Program-made: the position numbers and the translations under genes
From: Lactuca virosa
Lineage: Eukaryota > Streptophyta > Magnoliopsida > Asterales > Asteraceae
NCBI GenBank assembly: GCA_928212115.1
Contig: CAKMRJ010005634.1
Coordinates: forward strand, 184,576,542 to 184,640,541
Length of the DNA: 64,000 bases
Direction of reading: 5' to 3'
The notes under the pieces: generated by a model
Told to the model about the DNA's origin: nothing
Seen by the model: the letters and a program-made list of their open reading frames with translations, nothing else
Database searches by the model: none
Part shown: piece by piece, positions 31,694 to 42,314 of the stretch
Position numbering within the stretch: position 1 is the first letter of the stretch
Layout of the letters: each line of letters begins with the position of its first letter

Positions 31694-32652
31694 TTGGATT
31701 GTATCACCCATCTTTATCAGATCTGGAGCCGATTTGACCTTATTTTGGAAAGATTCTTGCAGTTTTGGATAGATCTCTGAAAATTAGGGGGGGTTTGTTC
31801 TTCGCGTTTTTCATAAAAACGAGTTTTTGATCGAGTTTTGGAGCAAAAATGGTGAAAAACGTCGTTTTTTTCGCGATCTGAAGCCGTGTTTATGGTCTTT
31901 GAAGGGTTTACGGCCGGAAACAGTTTACGGTCGCCGGAGTTTACGGCCGGAAACAGTTTACGGTCGTCGGAGCTTACGGCCGGCGGTTGGCGGTCGCCGG
32001 ATTTTGCGGCCGGCGGTTTACGGCGGCGGTTTGCGGCCTCGGCTCGGTGAACGGCTAGGGAAGCCGGCTCAGCAGCAGCAAGCTTCGCATCATCGCTTCA
32101 ATAAAAAGGGAAACGTATTTAGGGGGTGCCGGAGATCGAACCCGGGACCTCTAGTTCCTAATCTCAGCGTGTTAGACAACTCAACTACATGATTCCTTGT
32201 TTCACTCCTTCGAAACTTAATTCAAAACAAGTCCTTCTCAGTTCCATCTTTAGAAATTTGACACTTTTAACCCAAAAACTCAATTTCTTTTAGTTTTAAA
32301 TTCCTTTTTCAATTCAAAATATAATTAAAAATAATAATAATAATAATAAAAATAATAATAATAATAAATTTTAGTTTTAAAGTTTGACTTTTATTTTTGA
32401 TTTTTTACTTAAAATTTTGACTTTGACTTTTAAAGTTTGACCTTTGACTTTAAACTTCGATTTTCTCGTTAACTTTTAAATTTTCAAATTTAGCTTTTCG
32501 GTTTGACTTTTAAGTTTGATTTTTCAAAGTTTGACTTTTGAGTTTGACTTTTTAAATTTGACTTTTAAGGTTGACTTTTGAGGTTTATAGTCAAAGGACA
32601 TTTTTAAATTTAAGTTTGACTTTGAAGCTTGACTCTTTAAATTTGACTTTTA
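31694..32652 (+). other. C2 leader region
   Basis: Same layout as the C1 leader: GGCCGG-rich TTTACGGCC repeats (31887-32040), antisense tRNA-like piece (32125-32197), (AAT)n (32325-32367) and TTGACT array (32383-32652). The 121-codon frame at 31827-32192 crosses these elements and resembles no protein, so I do not call it. Confidence 0.75.
32125..32197 (-). other. tRNA-like sequence, antisense in C2 leader
   Basis: On the minus strand a T-arm-like CCGGGTTCGATCTCCGG (five-base stem with one G-T pair), an upstream A-box-like TAGTTGAGTTG, and an end in GGCACC. Better preserved in the T-stem than in C1. Confidence 0.5.
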
Positions 32653-34323
32653 ATGGTTTTTGAGGTCTACAAGGGAATTGAAGACATGAAAGAGAGTCGT
32701 CAGGATATGTTAAGACAAAATTTCAACATGTTCGATTATATCCCTGGAGAAACCCATGAGGTTCAGTTGCGGCGATTTACTACACTTACTACTGAGATGA
32801 ATATAGCTAGGATCTTCTTAACTAAATCTGAGATAAACAAAAAGCTGCTGAATGCACTTCCGAAATCGTGGGATATGAACGTGGCTGACATCAAGAAGAC
32901 AAAAGATCTCAATCGTCTTAGTCTTGCTGATATAATTGAAGAACTTGACGCTTTGAAGTGTGGAAAAACAATGAGTTCCGCAAACCTTCCGGTCATTGAA
33001 GTTTCATGTTCTCAATCATGTGAAGTTTCATGTTCTCAATCATGTGAAGCTACGATTAAACTTCTTCGTGAACATAATGATTTATTAAAAAGAGAAGTTG
33101 AGGACCTGAGATATGAAGGTTATCAACTCAGGAAAGGACAAAAAACCCTAAAGGCCCAGTTAGAGACAAAAATAAAGGATTTTAAGAGAATTCAGACAGA
33201 ATACAGGGAAAAATGTGAACTTTATGACTATATTAAGAGACAACTTGATGTTGTAACTAAAGAACTTGACGCTTTCAAAATTAAGTGTGGAAAAACAGAT
33301 GTTAGTTTCAAAAATTATACTGCGTCAAGTAAGACAATTGAGTCCTTATTTGAAACCCAATTAAAATTCAAAGATAATCAAGACAAGGGTCTAGGGTATG
33401 ATAGTGTTCCTCAACCTTTCAATCATAACTACACATCCATCCCTACGACACAGGAAGAAATTGACAGGGAGGCTCATCTTCAATATGGCAAACCAGCTGG
33501 TTTTGTTTCAGGAGGTATTCAGGTTGAAAATTCTAATGCTTCTACTTCATGTGCAGGTAAAGTAGTAGAAGATGAGAACAAGGAGAAAAACATTGAACAA
33601 ACCAACATCTCCTTGAACTATGAATCTGTTGCTTCGAACTCAACTGTTTCTGATCAACCTGCTGTTGAGAAATACAGGCCACCAATTCCAGCGAAACAGA
33701 GTGCCTCCTGCAATTGTGCTTGTAGGAAAAATAAGAGACAAGGCAAGGATACGCCACCAGGTGCAAGAAGAAACAATTTCCAAGTGAAGAAAAAGACATG
33801 TTTTCACTGTGGAGCACCTGGACACATTGCCAGAAATTGTCCGAATCGCGCATACGTTCCCTACTATGCACAAGGGTGGCAGAACGCGCCAAGAGGGAGA
33901 TACTCCAAAAGAAACCCCTCAAGGTCACGTTTAGACAATGGTGACTGGAACGCGCAGAAGGCCAAGAATCAAACCCACAAGGCCAAGAATCCGAATCCCA
34001 AGGGCAAGAAGGGAATGTCAGCCAAGAAGCCCAATCCAAGAGATGGTCCAATGAGACAAAGACCGGTTAGCTCAAAGTCATCTCAACGGCCTACATCAAG
34101 TTCAAAAGCAAGTACTGAGCCACCCATCAGATCGAAAAAGAAATGGGTTAAACCCAACTACAAATGGGTTCCAAAGGCTCACTGTCCCAAATCTTCTAAC
34201 GATTCTAATATTTCTACATCTTCTGTTTGTGATAAGCAGGATATGTCATGGGAGAGAGTACCGTGCAAGGATGAAAAAGGTCAAACCAGTTTCAAAATGG
34301 ACTGGGTTCCAAAGACCAACTAA
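32653..34323 (+). CDS. C2 gag: Sirevirus-like copia capsid-nucleocapsid protein, 556 aa, intact frame
   Basis: Gag packages element RNA into cytoplasmic particles. Residues about 1-105 match the second half of a copia gag domain (UBN2-like): a NMFDY segment, FTTLTTEM, LTKSEINKKLLNALPKSW and LNRLSLADIIEELDALK. The first half of that domain is missing, and the start codon is preceded by an in-frame TGA three codons upstream, so the protein is N-terminally shortened. Next come two SCSQSCE repeats (about 116-133), a long charged coiled coil (about 135-215), a linker, and one CCHC zinc knuckle at 383-396 (CFHCGAPGHIARNC). A basic Ser/Arg/Lys-rich tail (about 410-490) follows, then WVKPNYKWVPK and DWVPK, typical of the copia gag-protease linker. 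The frame stops at 34321-34323, just before the protease trace. It survives intact although C1's copy has five stops. Expression is unknown. Confidence 0.85.
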   Translation: MVFEVYKGIEDMKESRQDMLRQNFNMFDYIPGETHEVQLRRFTTLTTEMNIARIFLTKSEINKKLLNALPKSWDMNVADIKKTKDLNRLSLADIIEELDALKCGKTMSSANLPVIEVSCSQSCEVSCSQSCEATIKLLREHNDLLKREVEDLRYEGYQLRKGQKTLKAQLETKIKDFKRIQTEYREKCELYDYIKRQLDVVTKELDAFKIKCGKTDVSFKNYTASSKTIESLFETQLKFKDNQDKGLGYDSVPQPFNHNYTSIPTTQEEIDREAHLQYGKPAGFVSGGIQVENSNASTSCAGKVVEDENKEKNIEQTNISLNYESVASNSTVSDQPAVEKYRPPIPAKQSASCNCACRKNKRQGKDTPPGARRNNFQVKKKTCFHCGAPGHIARNCPNRAYVPYYAQGWQNAPRGRYSKRNPSRSRLDNGDWNAQKAKNQTHKAKNPNPKGKKGMSAKKPNPRDGPMRQRPVSSKSSQRPTSSSKASTEPPIRSKKKWVKPNYKWVPKAHCPKSSNDSNISTSSVCDKQDMSWERVPCKDEKGQTSFKMDWVPKTN

Positions 34324-36641
34324 TCCCGCTCTGTGTCGGAGCAGCTCTGGAGACATATCATCAGACTTCAGTTTGTTGGTAGTGGCTGTTCTAGGCACAT
34401 GATAGGGGACATCTCTCAAATTGTACAACATTCATAAATTTGTTTGGGAGTATGTGTTCTTTGCGGGAAAGGAAGAAAAGAAGGGATCACACATGGGGTT
34501 TGTGCTTAATGACATGAAGAATTTTCGGATCTGTTCTGAGTTTACGCGTGCTGTTCTCAGACCTTCTGGATGCAAATTCAGTCAGTGACTTACGGTTTGA
34601 GTTTTCTTCTCTATACTCCTGAGTTTTTCTTAAGCTGATTCGCTTTAAAGAATAATTTTTGTTTTAGGATAGTTTAAATTTGTGCATTTACTTTCGTTTC
34701 TCTCCTATGCACAAATTTAGGGGGAGAAATAAAAACAAAAAAAAATTAGAAAATTTAAGAAAATCCAAAAAACACTAGAAAATCAGAAAATCCAAAAAAT
34801 ATGTTGGTTATGAAATGTGCTTGAGGGAGATGTTTTGGGAAGTGATATTATCAAGTGATAACGGGCAATCTGAGTCTGCGTAAAGTACCAAAAAATTAAT
34901 TGTTTATGCTCTGTGTTCGATGCGTTGGTAGACACGAGAGATTAAAATGGACTTGACTAGGCATTAATGAACTTAAGGAATCTAGAGACTTGAAAAATAT
35001 TGACCTAGATAGATCCATTTAGCCTGACAATACGACGCTCAGATAGGTTGAGCAGGGAGATATACATGATAATCCACCGGTCACACTAAAATCATCTGTA
35101 TCTAGAACCGTGGTTTAACTCTTCCTCGATGTACGGACTTTGTCCTTAATTCCGGTATTGATGGGGCGACTAGGGAATTCCGATAAAGTAGGTCTGTAGG
35201 AAATTACTTTCTTGCTTTCTATCTGTTAGTCATATGTTGCCTCCTCTGTGTGATCGAAAGATCCGACCTGGACTACAACATATGCAACTCTATCTCTCTG
35301 GATCTTCTATCTATGCAATTCTTTCTGTCTGTTAGGCATATTGTCTCCTCTGCGTGACTTACAATCCGACCTGGTACACAACATATGCACCATTCTACTT
35401 CTCAATCCCTCTAAATCTGGTTAGTCATATGTTTCACCCTCTGCGAGATTGGAAGAGATCCAACCTAGGTGTATAGCATATGCACTCTAAATCTGACTTC
35501 TCTCATAATAATTGTCTGCTCACCTAAAGTAAGGAGTACTTTGGAAGTTCATGATTATTGGGGTATGTCAGGAAGCGGGAAACATGTTCTAGTACATTTA
35601 AAATTGAACAATCACTAGGTTGTCTGTAGATCTCGCTGGTCAATTTAGGTGGACAACAATATCTTTGGTCGTCGTCAGCTGAATGGTCCTTAAGTAATAT
35701 TATCTAGGAACTTAGGATCACATTGTCTTGTCACTTATAGTATGTCCTAATTTTGTCACAATCTCTCGTGTTTAAGAGGACCACAATACCGGCGATTGAC
35801 CAGATCTATTATTCATGAAGGGAGAGGTACTGGTAAACGGATAAAGGTTGTCTAAAACTTTGATCCCAAATCACTCTTAAAGTTAGATATCATTTTTATT
35901 TTTGTTAAATTTGTTCATAGTTTTTTCTAATTTAAATATTAGGGGAGAATTAAAAATTTTAAAAACCAAACAAAAATCAGAAAATAAAAAATCCAAAAAT
36001 AGTGTTATTTCTGTTTTATTTCTTTTTCAGAAAATATGAAAAATCCAAAAATATTGTGTGTTAAATTTTTCTTTTAGTTTTGTTTTGTCTTGAATAGTGA
36101 ATTCAGGTGAGGATGAAACTCATGGAGTTTGTGTCGAAGATTTCTGAGCCAAGGCTTCATCCATGATCATCGAAGAATTCTCATTCGAAGGAGCAAGAAA
36201 TGAAGATTATTCTTTCGACATTCAATCTTTCAACCCCAGAAGCAAGGTGAAACTGTAATTGAAGATTATGTGACGGATTGCCTTGAAGCCTCCTCAATCA
36301 ATCTGCTGCTATCTTGAACCTGCTGAAGTGATCCAGAAGATTTGTTCTCTCTGACGTTCTCTCTGAAGAATTCTCAAGCTGAAAGCGCTATCTTTCAAGA
36401 ATCAGTACGTCAAGCCTCCTCACCCGACGTGCGTTCAAAGCCAAATTCTGAAGAAAAGCCCAACTGCTCAAGATGAAGTCATTCATTGAAGATTCATATG
36501 TTCATCTTGAAGTCATGAAGATATCGAAGATAAAAGCTGAAGCCAAGCTTACAATGAAGATGAACAAGAAAAGCCAGCTACTTTTTAGGGGGAGCTTGTT
36601 GGGTCAATTAAGAAAAGAAAGCTATAAACCAAGGGGGAGAT
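34324..36641 (+). other. C2 3' non-coding region: protease trace, repeats, purine tracts
   Basis: At 34367-34405 one frame encodes GSGCSRHMIGD, matching the copia protease start (family pattern D-S-G-C-S-R-H-M-T-G) with the catalytic Asp replaced by Gly; stops follow at once. No reverse transcriptase or integrase motifs appear. The three-unit degenerate repeat is at 35225-35490. Purine tracts are at 34719-34730, about 36587-36595 (followed by TTGTTGGGTCAA) and 36631-36640. About 112 bp of A-rich sequence at 35937-36050 is absent from C1. Confidence 0.75.
36631..36641 (+). other. C2 polypurine tract
   Basis: AAGGGGGAGAT directly before the 3' LTR. Confidence 0.85.
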
Positions 36642-37094
36642 TGTTGGGTAAAAAATATGGTTTATACTTTGCTTTTCTAGGAAAATGTATTTTTATGTCT
36701 AGGACCGTAAACAGCTCAGTGTTTACGGCCATATATATGTTTACGGTCAGTGTTTACGGCCGTAAATAGGCTTACGACCGTAAACAGGTTTACGGCCGTA
36801 AACCCATTTACGGCCCATGTTCCCCAACTATATATAGGGTGAGGAGTGCATAATTGAAAAAGAAGAAGAGGAGCTTAAGTGTGTGTATTTGAAGGTGTTC
36901 TAGAGAGAGAGAAAAGAGAGTGTGTGTTAGTGTGTGTGAATCTTGTATCCGGATCTTCATTCATATCTATATATACAAGATTCATCATCTTCTTCTTCTC
37001 CTTCTCTTCTATTTGATCTGACATCATCCGTTTGATTGGGATTCCGCACCATCAAATGGATCTGATTGATACACAAGCAGATTAGGGACTTACA
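36642..37094 (+). repeat. C2 3' LTR (453 bp)
   Basis: TGTTGGGTAAAAAATATGG to GGGACTTACA, followed by CCTAC. It has the longest TTTACGGCC/GGCCGTAAA array of all C LTRs. Confidence 0.93.
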
Positions 37095-37423
37095 CCTACA
37101 ATTTCTAGACTTAAACTTAGAATGGTAAGTGTTGATTGTGAGATGAGTGTCTACCATATTTTAGACACGAGCACTAGTTTATTTTCGGAAAGATGCCTAA
37201 AATGCCCTTATGTGCTAAATGCTATATGTTTGCCATATGTGCCATTATTTGTTCGGATCTATGGTCTGTTGCCGACCGGATCTGGAAACCTTATATGTGT
37301 ATGATTCTAAGCGTATGATTACGAGATTAGAACTAACATGTAAACATTTCGGAGTGATAAGGGAATTGAAATGTCTAACAAGGATAAAGACCTAAATTTG
37401 CCTTATTCGGTATATAGATTGTA
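37095..37423 (+). other. B2 leader between C2 and gag
   Basis: Non-coding; nearly identical to 24042-24370. Confidence 0.8.
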
Positions 37424-40400
37424 ATGGCAAGAACTCGTAGTGGAGCTGCAAATGCAAACGGAAACAGGGATCAACAGCCTCAACCTCAAGTAGTTGAGCA
37501 AGTACCTGTTGTAGGAGCTGCACCTGAGCCAATAACGATGGCTGGGGTACAAGCAATGATGCAGATGATGTTAGATCTCCAGATGGAGGAGACAAGGCGA
37601 TTACTACAACAGCATAAGGAAGAAACTACGATGCCTGTTGAACAGCCCGTATTGAATGAAGGGCAATAAGTAGGAGGGAACTACAGTAGGACTCTTGGTC
37701 AAGCCAACCCACTGCTAGTTAGACAAAACAACCAGGACGGAGGAGTTGATGGACGCGGATGCAAATATAAAGATTTCATGGCATCTAAACCACCATGTCT
37801 ATCTGGAAGTCCGACACCGGTGGAAGTCATGAATTGGATCTACGAAATGGAGACGATGTTTGAATGCTGTGAGTACAGCAACAAACAAAAGACCGCACTT
37901 GCAATTCCTCTGTTAAAATCTGGTGTGTTGAACTGGTGGAAGTTACTAGCTAATTCGATGCCCAAGGGAGAAGCTAGTAAGATGTCTTGGGAAGACTTTG
38001 TGCAACAACTGAAACTACAATACTGCTCTGAGCAGGATCTTCTGGAAATCAACAATGAGTTCCAGAATTTAAAGAAGGGAAAGATGAGCGTTACTGAATA
38101 CGTTGCTAGTTATACTGAAAAGATGAAGCTTGTTCCTTACCTAGTTCCAACTGAACTCTCTAAGGTTAACAAGTTTACCCTCGGATTACCAGCGGACTTT
38201 GGTCCGATGGTTAAGCAAGCAACCAATTTGAAAGCTGCCATCTGGGCTGCTAAGAATGTGGAGGTTCAGATCAGGGAGAAAGGTCTGGAGAGGGTAGAAG
38301 TTGGTGAAAAGAGAAAATTTGAAGGAACTTCAGGTTCCAATAAGAAAAGCAAATTTTCTAAGTCTAGGAAGTTTGGAGGAGGAGGAGGTGAAGTGAAATG
38401 GTGTGAGAAGTGCAAGAAAAAGCACTTTGGGAAATGTAGCAAGGGGGTGACTTGCTACAAATGTGGAAAGACTGGGCATTATGCCAACGTGTGTCCATCC
38501 GACAAGAGGGTATGTTTTGAGTGCCATGAAGAAGGGCATGTTTTTAAAGACTGTCCAAAGAGGAAGGATGCAGGAAAGCCCAATCTACCACCAAAGCCGA
38601 AGGCGAGAGCCTTTCAGATGACCCTTGAAGCTGCAAAAGAAGAAGTCGATGTCACTTCAGGTACCTTTCTCGTAAACGAATTGCCTGCCCACATTTTGTT
38701 TGATTCTGGAGCCAATTACTCCTTTATATCGCATGAATTTGGTATAAAACTAGCTTTGCCTGTAGATAGACTAGTTAATGCCTTATTAGTCGAGATTGCT
38801 AGTGGCAAGTTTGTACCTGTTAGCCATCGTATGAAACACATCATCATTGACTTGGATGGGAATAAGTTCCACGAGGAATTATTGCCTATCGAGTTAAATG
38901 GTTTCGACATAGTTTTAGGAATGGATTGGCTTAGCACCAATGATGCCGAGATATTGTGTAGCCAGAAAATAGTAAAGGTAAACCCGCCAGGGAAAGAGTC
39001 GTTTATGGTGTATGGGGACAAACGCAGAGTAAATTATGGAATCATTTCCCTAATGAAAGCCATAAAGTTTTTGGCCAAGGGGTGTACATCCTATTTAGCG
39101 TTCGTGATCGATGCTAAGAAGGAAAAGAAGGAGGTGCAGAATATTTCGGTGGTGTGTGAATATCCGGAAGTCTTTCCCGAAGATCTTCCCGGATTGCCCC
39201 CTGATCGACAAGTTGAGTTTCGTATCGAATTGTTACCAGGAACGACGCCGATAGCAAAAGCACCGTATCGATTAGCGCCAACCGAAATGAAAGAACTTAT
39301 GACACAACTTCAGGAGTTATTGGACAAAGGTTTCATTCGACCTAGTTCATCACCCTGGGGAGCCCCTGTGTTATTTTTAAAGAAGAAAGACGGGAGCATG
39401 AGAATGTGCATCGATTACAGAGAGCTGAATAAAGCGACAATAAAGAACAAGTATCCGTTACCGAGGATCGATGACCTGTTCGACCAGTTGCAAGGTTCGA
39501 GCTATTTCTCGAAGATCGATCTTAGGTCAGGATACCATCAACTAAAGGTGAGGGAGCAGGATATCGAAAAGACTGCGTTCAGAACAAGATATGGACACTA
39601 TGAATTTTTGGTTATGTCGTTTGGATTAACCAATGCCCCAGCAGCTTTCATGGATTTGATGAACAGGGTTTGTAAACCATACCATGATAAATCCTTGATA
39701 GTATTCATAGACGATATCTTGATCTGTTCGAAAAGCAAACTAGAGCACGAAAAGGATCTGCGTGAGGTGCTAGAACTTCTGAAAAAGGAGAAGCTATATG
39801 CAAAGTTCTCCAAATGTGAATTTTGGATTCAAGAAATCCAATTTTTAGGTCATGTGGTTAACCAAGAAGGAATAATGGTTGACCCAGCAAAGATCGAAGC
39901 TGTGATGAAGTGGGAACAACTAAAAAGTCCTACGGAGATTGGAAGCTTTTTAGGATTAGCCGGATATTATCGCCGATTTATCCAAGGATTTTCTTCAATC
40001 GCTACTCCATTAACAGCTTTGACCCACAAAGGAGCTACTTATGCTTGGAATGAAAAGCATAAGGAAGCCTTTGAGAAGTTGAAGAAGAGACTGTGTGAAG
40101 CACCGATTCTTTCGTTACCTGAAGGAATTGATGACTTCGCAGTCTATAGTGATGCCTCTGGAGTTGGGTTAGGATGTGTTCTGACCCAAAGGGATAAAGT
40201 GATAGCGTATGCATCGAGGCAGTTAAAAGAGCATGAAAAGAACTACCCCACTCATGATCTGGAGTTGGCAGCGGTAGTATTCGCCTTAAACATATAGAGG
40301 CATTATCTTTATGATACTAAGTGTAAACTTTTCACTGATCATAAGAGTCTTCAATATCTCTTTAATCAGAAGGAATTGAACATGAGACAGCGATGTTGGC

Positions 40401-41968
40401 TGGAACTACTCAAGGACTACGACTGTGAGATACTTTACCACCCTGGTAAAGCAAATATTGTTGCTGATGCTCTCAGTCGGAAGGTAAATATTGAAAAGAG
40501 AAGGCCAAGAGCGTTGAGAATTGATGTCGTCTCGACAATTGTGGAAAGTATAAAGAAAGCTCAGGAGGAAGATTTAGAAAAGAATGACCGAAAGGAGGAA
40601 CGTTTGGGAAAAACATTGGTGTTTGATACAAACGGTCAGGGATTGGAGGTATTCAAAGATAGGATTTGGGTACCTAAGACGGGAGGAGTAAGAGGTCTTC
40701 TGATGGAAGAAGCTCACAAAACCATGTACTCGATTCATCCCGGCAGTACGAAAATGTATAGGGACCTAAAACCCTATTACTGGTGGCCGACGATGAAGCT
40801 CGATGTTGCTAAGTATGAGGCCGAGTGTGTAACATGTGCTAGGGTTAAGGCACAACATCAGAAACCGTATGGGAGTTTAGAACCTTTACCTGTACCCATG
40901 GGTAAATGGGAGGAGATTACCATGGATTTCGTGACTAAACTGCCCAAGACAAGGAACGGTCACGACATGATTTGGGTGGTCGTTGATCGCTTCACTAAGA
41001 GTGCGCATTTCATAGCCGCTAACGAGAAATGGTCTATGGATAAACTTGCGAATTCTTATATGAAGGAAATCGTGAGGCTACATGGTGTTCCGTTAACGAT
41101 TGTATCTGATCGTGAAAGCCGTTTTACCTCAAGGTTTTGGAGAAGTCTACAAGAGGAATTGGGTACCAAGTTGTGTTTGAGTACAGCTTACCATCCTCAA
41201 ACCAATGGCCAAAGCGAACGAACGATTCAAACATTGGAGGATATGTTGAGAGCATGTACCCTAGAATTCCAAGGTAATTGGGATGAACACTTACCTCTAG
41301 TAGAATTTTCCTATAATAATAGTTTTCACTTGAGCATCAAGATGGGACCTTATCACGCTTTGTATGGGGAAAAGTGTCGAATGCCATCATGCTGGCTGGA
41401 AGCTTGGGAAAAGCAGTTTATGGGACCTGAAATAGTCCATCAGACTGCTGAAAAGTTAAAAGCGATAAGGGAAAGGATGTTAGCTGCTCAAGATCGACAA
41501 AAGAGTTATGATGAAAAGAAAATACAACCGATATCCTTCGATGTTGGAGATTCGGTTTTACTTAAAGTCCCGCCGTGGAAGGGACTTATAAGATTTGGTA
41601 AGAGGGGAAAGTTAAGTCCAAGGTTTGTTGGACCATTTAAAGTTCTTCAAAGGATCGGGAATCAAGCTTACAAGCTAGAATTACCGGAAGAACTGGAGGG
41701 TATTCATAATACCTTTCGTGTGTGCTATTTGAGAAAGTTCACGGGAGATGTGCCCGACATAATTCCCATTTCTGAGTTAAGGTTGGATGAAAACAAGGTG
41801 TTGATCGAAGAACGTGAGGCAATTGTTGACCGTAAGACTAAGAAGCTGAGACGCAAGATGGTCGATTTAGTGCTTGTGTGTTGGAAACATATGAATGGGC
41901 CAAATCTCACTTGGGAAACGGAGAGTGACATGATGAGTCGCTACCCGCATTTGTTTGCAGATGTGTGA
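37424..41968 (+). pseudogene. B2 gag-pol polyprotein, one frame with two nonsense codons (gypsy chromovirus, Tekay/Del-like)
   Basis: The best-preserved B coding region: 1,514 codons in a single frame, interrupted only by TAA at 37667-37669 and TAG at 40295-40297. Domains in order: gag capsid (MARTRSGAA start; NWWKLL, MSWEDF), CX2CX4HX4C knuckles CYKCGKTGHYANVC (about 38453) and CFECHEEGHVFKDC (about 38513), protease with FDSGANYSFI (about 38699), reverse transcriptase (YRLAPTEM at about 39265; FIDD at about 39704), RNase H (DASGVG at about 40151), integrase with a zinc-binding H/C cluster (about 40735-40850) and DDE residues (D in TMDFV about 40922, D in VSDRE about 41108, E in GQSER about 41213), and a C-terminal chromodomain-like segment ending WKHMNGPNLTWE...YPHLF. 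A chromodomain-like tail guides integration to heterochromatin in chromoviruses. The second stop lies in RNase H and would separate integrase from the upstream part. Integrase order after RNase H confirms Ty3/gypsy. Confidence 0.93.
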
Positions 41969-41989
41969 TTCCGGGGACGGAATCATCCT

Positions 41990-42003
41990 AAGGGGGAGAG
42001 AAT
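41990..42003 (+). other. B2 polypurine tract
   Basis: AAGGGGGAGAGAAT directly before LTR3. Confidence 0.88.
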
Positions 42004-42314
42004 TGTAATGCCCGTGTTTCTAGGCTAGGCATTAATATTGACATTATAGTCTAGGTTAACCTTTGTAACTCATTTTGAAGAAATGAAAAGGAATTATGTG
42101 TTTATTGCTTAATTATTAGGGCTTAATTAATTAAGAATAAAAATGAGCGTCAAAAATTAATTTTTGGTAAAGCCGATATCTATTAAGAAACTTGTAGTGT
42201 GCGTGACAAGGATTACATATATATAAAGAATGCCAAAATCCGAGTTATAACGAAGAAGTTATGACATGTCGAAGTTTCGCGACAAACCGGCACGGGGCCG
42301 AATGTCGTAAAAAG
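42004..42314 (+). repeat. B LTR 3, truncated to about 311 bp
   Basis: TGTAATGCCCG start intact; the sequence leaves the LTR after GTCGTAAAAAG and enters B gag at TTGGTGAAAAGAG. The rest of the LTR, the primer site, a C copy and the gag start are missing. Confidence 0.93.

Larger units (their letters stand above)
31278..37094 (+). mobile_element. Element C2: non-autonomous Sirevirus-like copia element with intact gag
   Basis: 5817 bp, flanked by CCTAC at 31273-31277 and 37095-37099, at the same B position as C1. LTRs are 31278-31679 and 36642-37094. The 5' LTR is shorter because it lost about 33 bp of the TTTACGGCC repeats, and the 3' LTR gained some. It contains a 556-codon gag, a trace of protease, no reverse transcriptase, RNase H or integrase, and several purine tracts. 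Mobilisation would need pol from another element. Confidence 0.93.

Noticed and set aside
33542..34051. 169-codon antisense frame in C2 gag (and 20620-21117 in C1)
   Set aside because: Shadow of the gag sense frame; conserved only because gag is.
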